NCBI RefSeq assembly: GCF_000177215.2
Contig: NZ_CM001368.1
Span: 1,922,001 to 1,986,000 of the forward strand
Length of the DNA: 64,000 bases
DNA from: Solidesulfovibrio carbinoliphilus subsp. oakridgensis
Lineage (GTDB): Bacteria; Desulfobacterota; Desulfovibrionia; Desulfovibrionales; Desulfovibrionaceae
Reading direction: 5' to 3'
The notes beneath the pieces were generated by a model, which did no database searches, had not been told where the DNA came from, and saw only the letters and a program-made list of their open reading frames with translations. Numbering within the stretch: position 1 is the stretch's first letter; every line of letters starts with the position of its first letter. Made by a program: the position numbers and the translations under genes. Positions 1 to 8,802 of this stretch are shown here, one piece after another.

Positions 1-238
1 GGAAAACGGCCCGGCTCGACCGGGAGCGGATAAAGGCCATGCCGAAGACCTCCCGGCCTTCGAGCATCACTTCCATTTCGGCGCAGATCTTGAGGAGTTC
101 GGTATTGGACTCCAAAAGCGATTGGAAATGGTTGTACTTTTCCCGGAAAACGGCCGCGGTTTCCCCGCTTTGCAGGCCCCCTTCCCGGCGGGAAAAGCTG
201 GCCACCAGACTGCGCAGTCCCTCGAAAACGGTCCCCAT
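1..238 (-). CDS. PEP/pyruvate-binding domain protein, N-terminal fragment
   Basis: The reading frame starts at an ATG at 238 and runs off the left edge of the window, giving about 79 residues. The N-terminus contains FREKYNHFQSLLESNTELL and continues with EMEVMLEGREVFGMAFIRSR. This resembles the start of the long proteins with a PEP-synthase/pyruvate phosphate dikinase nucleotide-binding domain that are common in Desulfovibrio, where a helical lead-in precedes the ATP-grasp domain. The frame stays open for some codons upstream of 238 without another ATG, so an alternative GTG/TTG start is possible. The catalytic domain lies outside the window, so the family call is an inference from the N-terminus only. 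Confidence 0.45.
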   Translation of the reverse strand, partial: MGTVFEGLRSLVASFSRREGGLQSGETAAVFREKYNHFQSLLESNTELLKICAEMEVMLEGREVFGMAFIRSRSSRAVF

Positions 239-296
239 GGCCTTCTCCAGGCGCGGCCGGGAAGCGTCCCGGCCACAGGTTGCGGCGCATTCCCTT

Positions 297-325
297 TTGC
301 GCCCGGTGGTTTTCCCCCCTATACT
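297..325 (+). promoter_or_regulatory. Candidate sigma-70 promoter
   Basis: TTGCGC (297-302), a 17-base spacer and TATACT (320-325) face the small ORF at 391. The -10 hexamer is a good match in an otherwise G+C-rich gap. Judged by eye only. Confidence 0.4.
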
Positions 326-390
326 CGTCCGGTGGACACGGCCGGGCCTTTTGGCCGGCCCGCCGCCAACGGCACGGGAGGAAGGGAAAC

Positions 391-480
391 ATGGGTGCGA
401 ATCTGGCTATCGTGACGCTTATCGTCGTCTTGTCCGTGGTCATCGGCATCGTGGTCGGCCGCCGGCTGCGCCGCAAATAA
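391..480 (+). CDS. 29-residue single-span membrane protein
   Basis: A short ORF (ATG 391, TAA 478-480) sits behind a strong ribosome site, GGGAGGAAGGG at 376-386. It encodes one hydrophobic helix of about 20 residues (LAIVTLIVVLSVVIGIVVG) followed by the basic tail RRLRRK. The tail predicts an N-out/C-in single-pass inner-membrane topology by the positive-inside rule. A candidate promoter lies at 297-325. It is isolated, with the divergent PEP-binding gene upstream and the convergent histidine kinase downstream. I do not recognise a family. Small membrane proteins of this shape often modulate larger membrane complexes, but nothing here points to a partner. Confidence 0.5.
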   Translation: MGANLAIVTLIVVLSVVIGIVVGRRLRRK

Positions 481-503
481 CGTTCCGGCCGGGACGCCCC
501 GGC

Positions 504-2948
504 TCACCCGGCCTTGCCGCCTGTCCGGGACCTGCCGGGCAGTCCGGCCGGGTCCACCCCCAAAAGCGGGGCCAGCCGGGAGGCGACGGCCAGGGCCCCG
601 GCGAAATCGTACCGTTCGATGGCCTGGGACAGCGCTTCGAGTTCCATGGGCGCGGGTCGTCCGGAGAAGGCCTCGCGCAGGACCGCCATGTCCTCGTCCG
701 CCCGGATGTTGCCCTCGGCCAGATGGCCGGCCAGACAGCGCAAAAGCGGCCCCATGGCCGTGCCCGCCCCGCCGGCGGGCCGTGGGCTGTCCGGCCGCCG
801 GATCCTGGGGTCGCGGCCCCGCATCACCTGGGCCAGGGAATCGAGCAGGGCGTCGTGCTCGAAGAGCTTGGGCAGGCACTCGTCCATGCCGGCCTCCAGG
901 CAGCGGGCCCGCTCCCCGTCCGCATCGTGCGAGGTGAGGGCCACGATGGGGATGCCGGGCGGGCACGGCGGACTGGCGCTGGCGGAAAGCAGGCCCCGGA
1001 TCACGCGGGTGGCGGCCGGACCGTCCATCTCCGGCATCTCGATATCCATGAGGATGAGGTCGTAGGGCCGGCCCGTGGCCTTTTCCCCGAACAGGGCCCG
1101 GCAGGCCTCCTTGCCGTTGGCGGCCGTGGCCACGTCGTGGCCGGCGCTGCGCAGGATCTGCGAAAAAATGGCCCGGTTGAGCTTGGCGTCGTCGACCAGG
1201 AGGATGCGCCAGCAGCCGTCCTGGGCGCAGGCCTGGGGCACGGCGGCCGGCGGGGCCAGCCGGGAGGCGGCCGCCAGGGTCGCTTCCAGGGCCGCGGTGA
1301 AGGCGGCCAGGGCCGGCGGCGACGGCGCCTGTCCCGAGGCCAGGCGGGCTTCGAGTCCCCGGGCGGCCTCGGCCAGGACGTCGGCCGCGATGTTGCCGGC
1401 CACGCCCTTGATCGTGTGGGCCAGCCGCCGGGCCTCGCCCAGGTCCCCGGCTTCGATGTGCCGGGCCAGGATCCGGGCGCTGTTCTTGTAGTCCCGGGAA
1501 AATTCCGTGGCGACGCTCAAAAGGAGCCGCTCGTTGCCGCCCAGGCGGGCCAGGGCCGTTGCGGCGTCGAGCCCGGAATCCGGCCCCGGCCGACCGGCCG
1601 CCGGCTTTCGGCCCGGCTCCTGGCCGGAGGCGATGGTCAGCCGGCCGGCCTTGGCCGCCGCGGCCGCCGGCGCGATCCACTGGCCCAGGGCGTTTAGGAG
1701 CCGGCCGGTGTCGATGGGCTTGGTCAGGTAGTCGTTCATGCCCGCTTCCAGGCACCGGTCCCGGTCCTCGGCCAGGGCGTGGGCGGTCAGGGCCACGATG
1801 GGCAGGTCCGGCCCGCCGGGCAGGGCCCGGATGAGCCGGGTCGCGGTCAGGCCGTCCATGACCGGCATCTGCACGTCCATGAGCACGGCGTCGTAAAAGG
1901 CCACCTTGACCATTTCCACGGCTTCCCCGCCGTGCCGGGCCACGTCCACGGACGCGCCGAACCGCTGCAGGGTGTCGCGGGCCACCTGCCGGTTGATGGC
2001 GTTGTCCTCGACCAGCAGGATGAGGGTGCCGGCCAGGGGTTTGGCCGTGTCCGTTCCGGCGGCGGGCGTCGCGGCCGGCGGGGGCGGGACGGGAGCGGTG
2101 GCGTCCTCGCCGGTGTCCTCGACAAAAAGGGCCTCGAACGCGAAGCGGCTTCCCTGGCCCGGCAGGCTCGTGACCTCGAGGTCGCCGCCGAGCAGGACCG
2201 CCCCGCGCCGCACCAGGGCAAGGCCCAGGCCCGTGCCGCCGTAGGGCCGCGACAGGGTGCCGTCGGCCTGGGTGAACGATTCGAGCATGGCCGGGATGGT
2301 GGCCGCGTCCATGCCGATGCCCGTGTCCCGGACGGCAAAGGCCAGCCGGACCGCGCCGGCCTCGCGCGAAACCAGCCGGACGGTGATTTCCACGGAGCCT
2401 TTTTCGGTGAATTTGACCGCGTTGCCGACGAGTTGGGCCAGCACGCCCTCGAGCCGGGCGCTGTCGCCGACCAGACGCGGGGGGGCGTCCCGGTCCAGGC
2501 GCACGGACAGGGAAAGCCCCTTGCCGTGGGCGGTGTCCGCGAACCTGGCCGCCACCCGGTCCAGGGAGGCGGCCAGGTCGAACGGCGCGACCACCAGGTC
2601 GGCCAGGCCTTTTTCCAGGCGGGCGAAGTCGGTGATGTCGTCGACCACGTCAAGGAGACCCGTGGCCGATGTCGTGATCTTGGCCAGATAGTCGGCGACG
2701 CGGGGATCGCCGGCAAGGGGCAGGGCCAGGTTGGCCAGGCCGATGATGGCCGAAAGGGGGGTGCGCATCTCATGGGTCATGCGGGCCATGAAATCGGCCT
2801 TGGCCCGGGTCGCGGCCTCGGCCTCGCCGCGCAGCCGGACGTTGGCCGCCTCGGCCGCCTCGATCCGGGCCAGCAGCCGGTCGCGTTCGGCCGCCATGGC
2901 CGCCGCGGCGTGGCGCGAGGCCTCGCCCTGGGCACGCTCCTGTTCCAT
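504..2948 (-). CDS. Hybrid sensor histidine kinase, HisKA-HATPase-REC-HPt-REC
   Basis: An 814-residue cytoplasmic hybrid kinase with no transmembrane segment. Residues 1-50 are coiled coil. The H-box [10 protein letters not shown] carries the phospho-accepting His at about 59. The ATPase N-box [10 protein letters not shown] is near 174, G1 DTGIGM near 207 and G2 GGTGLGLAL near 235. REC1 (about 303-420) has Asp 357 in [11 protein letters not shown] and the conserved Lys in LTKPID. An HPt domain has HTIKG with His near 511. REC2 (about 578-695) has its Asp near 635 in [12 protein letters not shown] helical tail of about 110 residues follows. The ATG at 2948 has GGAG seven bases upstream. The same frame stays open far upstream, but that part is antisense to the Sel1 gene. 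No cognate regulator is adjacent, so the final output is unknown. Confidence 0.9.
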   Translation of the reverse strand: MEQERAQGEASRHAAAAMAAERDRLLARIEAAEAANVRLRGEAEAATRAKADFMARMTHEMRTPLSAIIGLANLALPLAGDPRVADYLAKITTSATGLLDVVDDITDFARLEKGLADLVVAPFDLAASLDRVAARFADTAHGKGLSLSVRLDRDAPPRLVGDSARLEGVLAQLVGNAVKFTEKGSVEITVRLVSREAGAVRLAFAVRDTGIGMDAATIPAMLESFTQADGTLSRPYGGTGLGLALVRRGAVLLGGDLEVTSLPGQGSRFAFEALFVEDTGEDATAPVPPPPAATPAAGTDTAKPLAGTLILLVEDNAINRQVARDTLQRFGASVDVARHGGEAVEMVKVAFYDAVLMDVQMPVMDGLTATRLIRALPGGPDLPIVALTAHALAEDRDRCLEAGMNDYLTKPIDTGRLLNALGQWIAPAAAAAKAGRLTIASGQEPGRKPAAGRPGPDSGLDAATALARLGGNERLLLSVATEFSRDYKNSARILARHIEAGDLGEARRLAHTIKGVAGNIAADVLAEAARGLEARLASGQAPSPPALAAFTAALEATLAAASRLAPPAAVPQACAQDGCWRILLVDDAKLNRAIFSQILRSAGHDVATAANGKEACRALFGEKATGRPYDLILMDIEMPEMDGPAATRVIRGLLSASASPPCPPGIPIVALTSHDADGERARCLEAGMDECLPKLFEHDALLDSLAQVMRGRDPRIRRPDSPRPAGGAGTAMGPLLRCLAGHLAEGNIRADEDMAVLREAFSGRPAPMELEALSQAIERYDFAGALAVASRLAPLLGVDPAGLPGRSRTGGKAG

Positions 2949-3011
2949 GAAAGACTCCGGTTGCCCAGGCCTGGGCCGGGCGGTCGCTACGGGTCCCGCC
3001 GCTACCCTGTA

Positions 3012-3040
3012 AAATTGGCTTTTTCCCTCTGCGGCGTCAA
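3012..3040 (-). promoter_or_regulatory. Possible promoter of the hybrid kinase gene
   Basis: On the minus strand, TTGACG (3040-3035) is followed 17 bases later by a weak -10, CAATTT (3017-3012), about 65 bases upstream of the kinase start. The -35 is good and the -10 poor. Confidence 0.25.
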
Positions 3041-3116
3041 GGCCAGGCCGGGCCGGGTTGGGTTGGACACGGCCGGGCATTGCCGCTAAGAGCGGGAAAA
3101 ACCCCGAGGAGCCGCC

Positions 3117-3614
3117 ATGTCCCCGGATCCGCAAACACTCCTGGCCTTTGCCGTCACCGCCGCCGCCTGCCTGGCGGCCGCCGTGGTGGACATGCGATCC
3201 CGGCGCATCCCCAACCGGATCACCTTTCCGGCCATGCTCGTCCTTGTGGCCCTGCACGGCGCCTTCTCGGGCCTGCCCGGACTTGGCGAAGCCGCCCTCG
3301 GCCTTCTGGGCGGCTTTCTGGTCTTCCTCATCCCCCACCTCTTCGGGCTGCTCGGAGCCGGCGACGTCAAGCTCATGGCCGTGGTCGGGGCCGGGCTCGG
3401 CAGCCAGGCGCTCCTGACCGCCGTCCTTTTCACGAGCGTGGCCGGCGGGCTCCAGTTTTTCGTCTGGCTCGCCTGGCTGCGCCTGGCCCGGCCCGGGGCC
3501 ACCGCCGGCTACCGCCTGTGCTACGGCCCGGCCATCGCGGCCGGGGCCCTCGGTACCATGGCCCTCTACCTGTTCGAGGGGGCCTACCTCAATCTGGTCC
3601 TGCCCTGGTCGTAG
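3117..3614 (+). CDS. Type IV prepilin peptidase, A24 family (CpaA/TadV-like)
   Basis: This 165-residue, highly hydrophobic protein has four to five predicted membrane helices. The two catalytic aspartates of A24 aspartic proteases are visible: VVDMRSRRIPN near residue 24 and GAGDVKLMA near residue 83. It lacks the N-terminal methyltransferase part of PilD and matches the short CpaA/TadV form, which cleaves type IVb/Tad prepilins at the inner membrane. The start is supported by GAGGAG upstream of ATG 3117. No Tad pilus genes are visible in the window; the Sel1-repeat gene follows after about 80 bases on the same strand and may be cotranscribed. Confidence 0.85.
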   Translation: MSPDPQTLLAFAVTAAACLAAAVVDMRSRRIPNRITFPAMLVLVALHGAFSGLPGLGEAALGLLGGFLVFLIPHLFGLLGAGDVKLMAVVGAGLGSQALLTAVLFTSVAGGLQFFVWLAWLRLARPGATAGYRLCYGPAIAAGALGTMALYLFEGAYLNLVLPWS

Positions 3615-3692
3615 CGGCCGGGGATTGACCACGGACGGGCTTTGGCGCACCCTTTGGCCCAAGGCTCGCGCCAGTGCGCCTCCCGGAGTCCC

Positions 3693-5771
3693 ATGCCAAG
3701 CCCTGCCGCCAAAACCGCCTCCCGCCGCCGCGCCCTGACCGCCGCCGGCGCGACGCTGCTCCTTTTGGGCGCCTTCTGGCTGATTGCGCTCAGCTGCGCC
3801 ACACCCGAGCTCGGTTCCCGCCTGTTCGACGCCGGCCGCGTGGCCGAAGCCCTGCCCCTGCTGGAAAAAGCCGCGGCCAACGGTTCCGCTCCCTCGTCCC
3901 ACCGGCTCGGCCTGGTCCTCGAAGCCGGCCGGGACGCACCCGAGGACCTGCCCCGGGCCCTGGCCCTTTTCACCGCCGCCGCCGGGCGCGGCCACGTGCC
4001 GGCCATGGTCCGGGCCGGGGCCCTGGCCCGGAAGGTGGCGGGCGACGACGCGGCCGCCCTGGGCTGGTACCGCCGGGCGGCCGACCGGGGCGACACGGCG
4101 GCCATGGCCGAGCTTGGCATCATGCTTTTCACCGGCCAGGGAGGGACGGCCGATCCGGGGGCCGGCATGGCCTGGCTTCGCCGGGCGGCCACGGCCGGCA
4201 ACGCCCAGGCGGCCACGGCCCTTGGCCAGGCGCTCCTCGCCCTGGCCGAGGCCGGCAACGCCGCGAACGGCTCTCCGGCCGAGGCGGCGGCCCTTTTCCG
4301 GCAGGCCGGCGAGGCCGGCGACCCCGAGGCCCAGAACCGTCTGGCCGACCTCTACGCCTCGGGCACGGGCGTGGCCCGCAATCCGGCCGAGGCCGCCCGC
4401 CTTCGCCGCCAGGCGGCCGACGCCGGCTACGCCCCGGCCGCCTTTGCCCTGGGGCTCATGTACCTTTCCGGCCAGGGCGTGTCCGCCTACCCGCTGGAGG
4501 CGGCGCGGCTTTTCGAGCGGGCGGCCGGAGCCGGGCACGTGGCGGCCATGCTCCGGCTGGCCGACATGTATCAGGCCGGGCTCGGCGTCTTTCGCGACCC
4601 GGCCCGGGCGCTTGGCCTCTACGACGCGGCCGGCGCGGCCAGCGACCAGGCGGCGGGCGAACTGTGCCGGCTTTTCGCCGCCGGCCCCGAAGCCCGGCGC
4701 GACCCGAACCGGGCGACCCGGTTCTGCGCCAAGGCGGCCGCGGCCGGCGACGCCGGCGCGGCCACCCTGCTCGGCCTCGGCATGGTGCGCGGCCGCCTGC
4801 CCGGGGGCGTGGGCACGGGCACGGCCCTCCTGTCCCAGGCCGCCTGGGCCGGGGACCCGGAAGCCATGTACGCCATGGCCCTGCTCCATCTGGCCGGCAA
4901 GGGCGTGTCCGGCAACCCGGCCGAGGCCTTCCGCTGGTGCCGGCTCGCGGCCGAGGCCGGCCTGCCCGAGGCCAAGGCCCTGCTCGCCGCCCTGTCCGAG
5001 GAGGAATTCCCGAGCGCGGCCAATCTGGCCAAGGCCATGGCCTTTTACCGCGAGGCGGCCGAGGCCGGCAATGTCGAGGCCGGCTTCGCCCTGGGATCGC
5101 TCCTGTCCAAGGGGCTGGCCGGACCGCCGGATTTCGTGGCCGCCCGGCAGTGGTACGAGAAGGCGGCCACGGCCGGCGATCCCCGGGCCCAGTTCAACCT
5201 GGGGCTCATGTTCCTGACCGGCAAGGGCGGCCCGGCGAGCGACCAGGAGGCCCTGCGCTGGCTGCTCGAGGCGGCCAAAAACGGCGATGCCAACGCCCGA
5301 TGCAACGTGGCCTCCCTGACCCTGACCGGCCGGGGCACGCCGGCCGACGCCCGGGAGGCCTTCCGCTGGTACAGGCTGGCCGCCGGCCAGGGATTCGCCC
5401 AGGCGCAGGCCATGCTGGCCGGATTCTACTACGAGGGGAAGGTGGTGCCGCGCGATTTCGAGACCGCCCTTTTCTGGCTGACCCTGGCCAGCCGGGCCCC
5501 GGGGAGCGATCCCCTGCTCCTGCGGGCCGGCAAGGCCAAAGCGGTGCTGGAAAAACGGCTGGCCCCGGAGCAGCGCGACCGGGTGCAGGAGCGGCTGGCC
5601 GCCTTCGTCCCGGCCGGCTTCGACCCGGAAGCGGAAAAAGGCGTGCTCGCGGCCGTCAAGTTCCTGCCGCCAAGCGCCCACGGACCGGGATTCGCGGCAA
5701 AAAACGAGGCGGCCCGGGACGTGCCGGCCCTGCCAGAGGTCGGGAAGACCGATCCCAAGGCGTTATTTTAA
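3693..5771 (+). CDS. Sel1-like repeat (TPR-class) protein
   Basis: A protein of about 692 residues made of more than a dozen Sel1-like repeats of about 36 residues (recurring pattern A-x-x-L-G...G-x-G-V...A-x-x-W/L-x-x-x-A-A-x-x-G). A basic N-terminus and one hydrophobic segment (ALTAAGATLLLLGAFWLIAL) end in LSC, so it is probably exported and either anchored or lipid-modified; the lipobox is not classical. Sel1 repeats form alpha-solenoid scaffolds for protein-protein contacts. ATG 3693 is preferred because CGGAG lies five bases upstream; an in-frame TTG at 3642 lacks a site. The C-terminus (from about 620) is not repetitive. A modular hairpin repeat begins 20 bases after the stop codon. Partners are unknown. 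Confidence 0.85.
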   Translation: MPSPAAKTASRRRALTAAGATLLLLGAFWLIALSCATPELGSRLFDAGRVAEALPLLEKAAANGSAPSSHRLGLVLEAGRDAPEDLPRALALFTAAAGRGHVPAMVRAGALARKVAGDDAAALGWYRRAADRGDTAAMAELGIMLFTGQGGTADPGAGMAWLRRAATAGNAQAATALGQALLALAEAGNAANGSPAEAAALFRQAGEAGDPEAQNRLADLYASGTGVARNPAEAARLRRQAADAGYAPAAFALGLMYLSGQGVSAYPLEAARLFERAAGAGHVAAMLRLADMYQAGLGVFRDPARALGLYDAAGAASDQAAGELCRLFAAGPEARRDPNRATRFCAKAAAAGDAGAATLLGLGMVRGRLPGGVGTGTALLSQAAWAGDPEAMYAMALLHLAGKGVSGNPAEAFRWCRLAAEAGLPEAKALLAALSEEEFPSAANLAKAMAFYREAAEAGNVEAGFALGSLLSKGLAGPPDFVAARQWYEKAATAGDPRAQFNLGLMFLTGKGGPASDQEALRWLLEAAKNGDANARCNVASLTLTGRGTPADAREAFRWYRLAAGQGFAQAQAMLAGFYYEGKVVPRDFETALFWLTLASRAPGSDPLLLRAGKAKAVLEKRLAPEQRDRVQERLAAFVPAGFDPEAEKGVLAAVKFLPPSAHGPGFAAKNEAARDVPALPEVGKTDPKALF

Positions 5772-5789
5772 GGAGAGAAGAGAAAAAAG

Positions 5790-5838
5790 ATGCCTCCGGC
5801 GGCCGGGGGGATCATCCCCCCGGACCCCCGGCAGGGGG
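5790..5838 (+). repeat. Modular GCCTCCGGCGG hairpin repeat, copy 1
   Basis: Leader GATGCCTCCGGCGG (5790-5802) is followed by a perfect hairpin, CCGGGGGGAT-C-ATCCCCCCGG (5803-5823), and then ACCCCCGG, which repeats the right arm. It lies between the convergent Sel1 and moxR genes, so it may act as a terminator although it lacks a T-tract. It is one of about seven related copies in the window. Confidence 0.8.
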
Positions 5839-5842
5839 CGCG

Positions 5843-6823
5843 TCAGGGGACGGGGACGGTTTCGAGGATTTGCCGGATCACCGCGTCGGGCGTGAGGCCC
5901 TCGGCCTGCGCCTCGTAGGTGAGGAGCAGCCGGTGGCGCAGGACGTCCGGGGCCAGCGCCTTGATGTCGCCCGGCGTGGCGTAGCCCCGGCCGTCGAGCA
6001 GGGCGCTCGCCCGGGCCGTCCTGGCCAGGCCGATGGCCGCCCGGGGCGACGCGCCGTAGGCGATCCGGCCGGCCAGGTCCGGGAGCCCCGCGCCTTGCGG
6101 GTCCCGGGTGGCCCCGACCAGCCCCACGATGTAGTCGAGCAGCCGCTCGTCCAGATGGACCTGCCCGGCCAGCGCCGCCATGGCCAGCACCTCCTCCCCG
6201 GACAGGATCGGCGAAAGGGCCGGCTCCTCGGGCGAGCAGGCCCGGCGGACGATCTCCTTTTCCTCTTCGGCCGTGGGATAGCCGAGCACGAGCTGGAGCA
6301 GGAACCGGTCCACCTGGGCCTCGGGCAAGGGGTAGGTGCCCTCCTGCTCGATGGGGTTCTGGGTGGCCAGGACCAGAAACGGCTCGGGCAGCGGCAGCGT
6401 CTCGCCGCCGATGGTCACCCGCCGCTCGGCCATGGCCTCAAGCAGGGCCGACTGGACCTTGGACGGGGCCCGGTTGATCTCGTCGGCGAGGAGAATGTTG
6501 CAGAAGACCGGACCCTTTCGCACGGTAAAAAGGCCCGTGTCCGGGTGGTAGACCTCGGTGCCGCTGATGTCGGCGGGCAGGAGATCCGGGGTGAACTGCA
6601 CCCGGTGAAAAACCGCCCGGATGGCCCCGGCCAGGGTCTTGACCGCGAGCGTCTTGGCCAGCCCCGGCACGCCCTCGATCAGCACATGCCCCCGGCACAA
6701 AAGCCCGATGAAAAGCCGGTCCGCCAGGGCGTCGCGCCCGACCAGCACCTTACCCATCTCGGCCCGAAGCGCCCCCACGCGCGCGGCCGCCGCCGCGAGC
6801 CTTTCCTGCCCGATTCCGGTCAT
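5843..6823 (-). CDS. moxR: MoxR-family AAA+ ATPase
   Basis: A 326-residue AAA+ ATPase of the MoxR/RavA clade. Walker A GVPGLAKT is at 51-58 and Walker B LLADEINRA around 111-119 with the DE pair at 114-115. The sensor region includes LATQNPIEQEGTYPLPEAQ, typical of MoxR. Members act as chaperone-like factors that mature or insert metal cofactors into proteins, usually together with von Willebrand factor A (VWA) proteins. Here it is the last gene of a leftward cluster (DUF58 to BatE), separated from the VWA genes by a PilZ gene. MoxR is normally first in such operons. The ATG has AAGGG about six bases upstream. Its own promoter cannot be excluded because 75 bases separate it from the PilZ gene. 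Confidence 0.9.
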   Translation of the reverse strand: MTGIGQERLAAAAARVGALRAEMGKVLVGRDALADRLFIGLLCRGHVLIEGVPGLAKTLAVKTLAGAIRAVFHRVQFTPDLLPADISGTEVYHPDTGLFTVRKGPVFCNILLADEINRAPSKVQSALLEAMAERRVTIGGETLPLPEPFLVLATQNPIEQEGTYPLPEAQVDRFLLQLVLGYPTAEEEKEIVRRACSPEEPALSPILSGEEVLAMAALAGQVHLDERLLDYIVGLVGATRDPQGAGLPDLAGRIAYGASPRAAIGLARTARASALLDGRGYATPGDIKALAPDVLRHRLLLTYEAQAEGLTPDAVIRQILETVPVP

Positions 6824-6898
6824 GTGTTTCCCTTGGCGGCCCGAAACGGGCAGGGAGTTCCACCCCTGCCGCCGGCCCGCCCGTGACGGCGCACGCGG

Positions 6899-8701
6899 TC
6901 AGCGCCCGATGGAATTGCGGAAAATCCAGTCGTTGATGAGGAAGATACCGTCCTTGCCGACCGGCGTAAACCGCACGAATTTGTCCTGGCGGATCTCGCC
7001 GGCCTCGACAAACTGGAATCCCACGTATTTCTTGCAAAGGGGCGGAAAGTCCCGGATGCGCTTCACCTCTAGGCGAAGCCCGAGTTTGAGGTCCGGGATG
7101 TTGGACCGGCCGACTAGGTGCATGCAGGCCAACAGCGGATACGCGGCGCTTCGCTGGGTGAAATACTCGTAGGCCGGGGCGTCGCGGTGGAGTTCGAGCA
7201 TGAGCCCGCCGGCGGACAGGTCCCTGATGTGGCAGTGGGACGCGCCGTCCGGGATGATGCAAAAGGGCGCGGGCCACTTGTCGAGGGCCAAAAACACGCT
7301 CCAGTCCGCACCCAGGGCCGGGCTGGCCATTTCAAAAACCGCCAGGTGGCTCGGGTCCAGCGGCAGACGCTTGTGGGTGCGACGGGTCAGCTCGAAGGCG
7401 GCCGGCAGGGCCAGCTCCACCAGGGCGTGGTGGGCGTCGGCCAGGGTGACGGAAACCACGTTGGAGCGGAAATCGCAGTAGGTGCTCTTCTGCCTGTGCC
7501 CGGTGATGGCGAAATAGCCGTGGACCTCCTGGCCGGGCTTGGCGTCGTTTAACCGGTTGCCGCGCGGCGACTGGAGGACCATGGCCTCTTTCCCGACGTC
7601 CTTGAGGGAGCAGGGATTGATGGCCGAGCTGTCGGGATCGTCGAAGAGGCTGAAATAGACGATGCTTTTTTGCTTGAGGGCCTCGGAGAGGACGGTGAGT
7701 TCCTCCACCCGCAGCCCCCGGGACGGGGCGGCCTTCTTCTTCTGCACGGCCTTGGCCGCCTGCAGGGTCCGGCGCAGCCAGACCATGGCCCCGACCCGGT
7801 TGACCAGCCCCTGGGGCGGATCGCCGCCCAGGCGGAACCGGGCCTCGGGGTAGCGCCGGGCGCTCTGGTTGTCGAACCGGCCGAGGATGTGGCGCAGGAG
7901 GTCGAGCACGCCGGTCTCGCGGGAAATCCCCATGGCCTGGGTGGCGTGGAGCGAGGCCACATAGTCGCTTAGGGCGAAAAACTTGGGAATGTCGCCAAGG
8001 ACCAGGACGCCGAAACGGTCCAGGGGCGGGCCCTGGACCTTGGCCGCAAACAGGTCCTTGAAAAGCGTCAGAACGAACGGCGTCTTGTATTTCGCCTCCA
8101 CCAGCCGGGCCGTGAATTCGTAGATGGGCTTGGTCGTGAAATTGACGAGGGTCACCGTGCCGAGCGACTTGACGAACCACCGGCGCACGTCCTCGGGAAC
8201 GTCTTTTTTCCCGAGGATGCTGTCGTCGAACTTGAGGACGTGGTCCTCGGTATTGAGTTCCAGGCAGTACTGGTTTTCGCGCAGGTCGCTGGCCATGCGG
8301 ACGGGCCACCGGGCCTTTTCATCCTCGTTTGACCACAGAAAGCAGTGGTAGAGCAGCTCGCCGCTCAAGTAATCCAGGAACCGCCGGCGATGGAAGGTGT
8401 TTTCAAGAATCCCGCACACGGCCGGCTCCAGCCCGGCCCGGTCGTTCTGGCAGGCCACCAGCCCCTTGTTGACGAGCCAGGGGGGCAGGGCCGCGTCCCG
8501 GCCGAAGACATGCCGCTGGACGGTGGTGTCGGCCCCGGCGGCATCGGAGAGACGCAGCAGGTTTTCGGAAATGTGGCGCACCAGGGAAGAAGCCGCCCCG
8601 GCCAGGGCCGGATGGTCGTCCGGCCCGGCGGTCAGCCTGTCCAACCGGCCGAAATGCAGGTCCAGGTTGGTGTGGACCACGGGCGCCAAAGCATCGTTCA
8701 T
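6899..8701 (-). CDS. PilZ-domain protein with long N-terminal region
   Basis: A soluble 600-residue protein. The C-terminal part (about residues 445-560) carries a PilZ domain: RTHKRLPLD corresponds to the arginine-rich c-di-GMP-binding stretch, and RDLSAGGLML matches the second D/N-x-S-x-x-G motif. Both binding motifs appear intact, so c-di-GMP binding is likely. The N-terminal 440 residues belong to no family I recognise; they are mixed alpha/beta with a basic KAVQKKKA segment near 330. ATG 8701 is chosen because AGGA lies nine bases upstream; the in-frame ATG at 8719 has no site. The gene lies between batE and moxR on the same strand, suggesting that c-di-GMP signalling is coupled to the Bat complex. 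Confidence 0.75.
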   Translation of the reverse strand: MNDALAPVVHTNLDLHFGRLDRLTAGPDDHPALAGAASSLVRHISENLLRLSDAAGADTTVQRHVFGRDAALPPWLVNKGLVACQNDRAGLEPAVCGILENTFHRRRFLDYLSGELLYHCFLWSNEDEKARWPVRMASDLRENQYCLELNTEDHVLKFDDSILGKKDVPEDVRRWFVKSLGTVTLVNFTTKPIYEFTARLVEAKYKTPFVLTLFKDLFAAKVQGPPLDRFGVLVLGDIPKFFALSDYVASLHATQAMGISRETGVLDLLRHILGRFDNQSARRYPEARFRLGGDPPQGLVNRVGAMVWLRRTLQAAKAVQKKKAAPSRGLRVEELTVLSEALKQKSIVYFSLFDDPDSSAINPCSLKDVGKEAMVLQSPRGNRLNDAKPGQEVHGYFAITGHRQKSTYCDFRSNVVSVTLADAHHALVELALPAAFELTRRTHKRLPLDPSHLAVFEMASPALGADWSVFLALDKWPAPFCIIPDGASHCHIRDLSAGGLMLELHRDAPAYEYFTQRSAAYPLLACMHLVGRSNIPDLKLGLRLEVKRIRDFPPLCKKYVGFQFVEAGEIRQDKFVRFTPVGKDGIFLINDWIFRNSIGR

Positions 8702-8802
8702 GACGCAACATCCTGTCATGCGGGCCTGAGGCCGAAAGACTTTTGTTTCGATAGCATATCGCCCTTATTTAGCAAGGCGAGGCAGGCCCGGAATTGGGGA
8801 TT

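Noticed and set aside
2949-5681. Upstream continuation of the hybrid kinase frame (1725 codons open in total)
   Set aside because: It is antisense to the prepilin peptidase and Sel1 genes; the open frame reflects G+C-rich codon structure. The kinase start at 2948 has a ribosome site.
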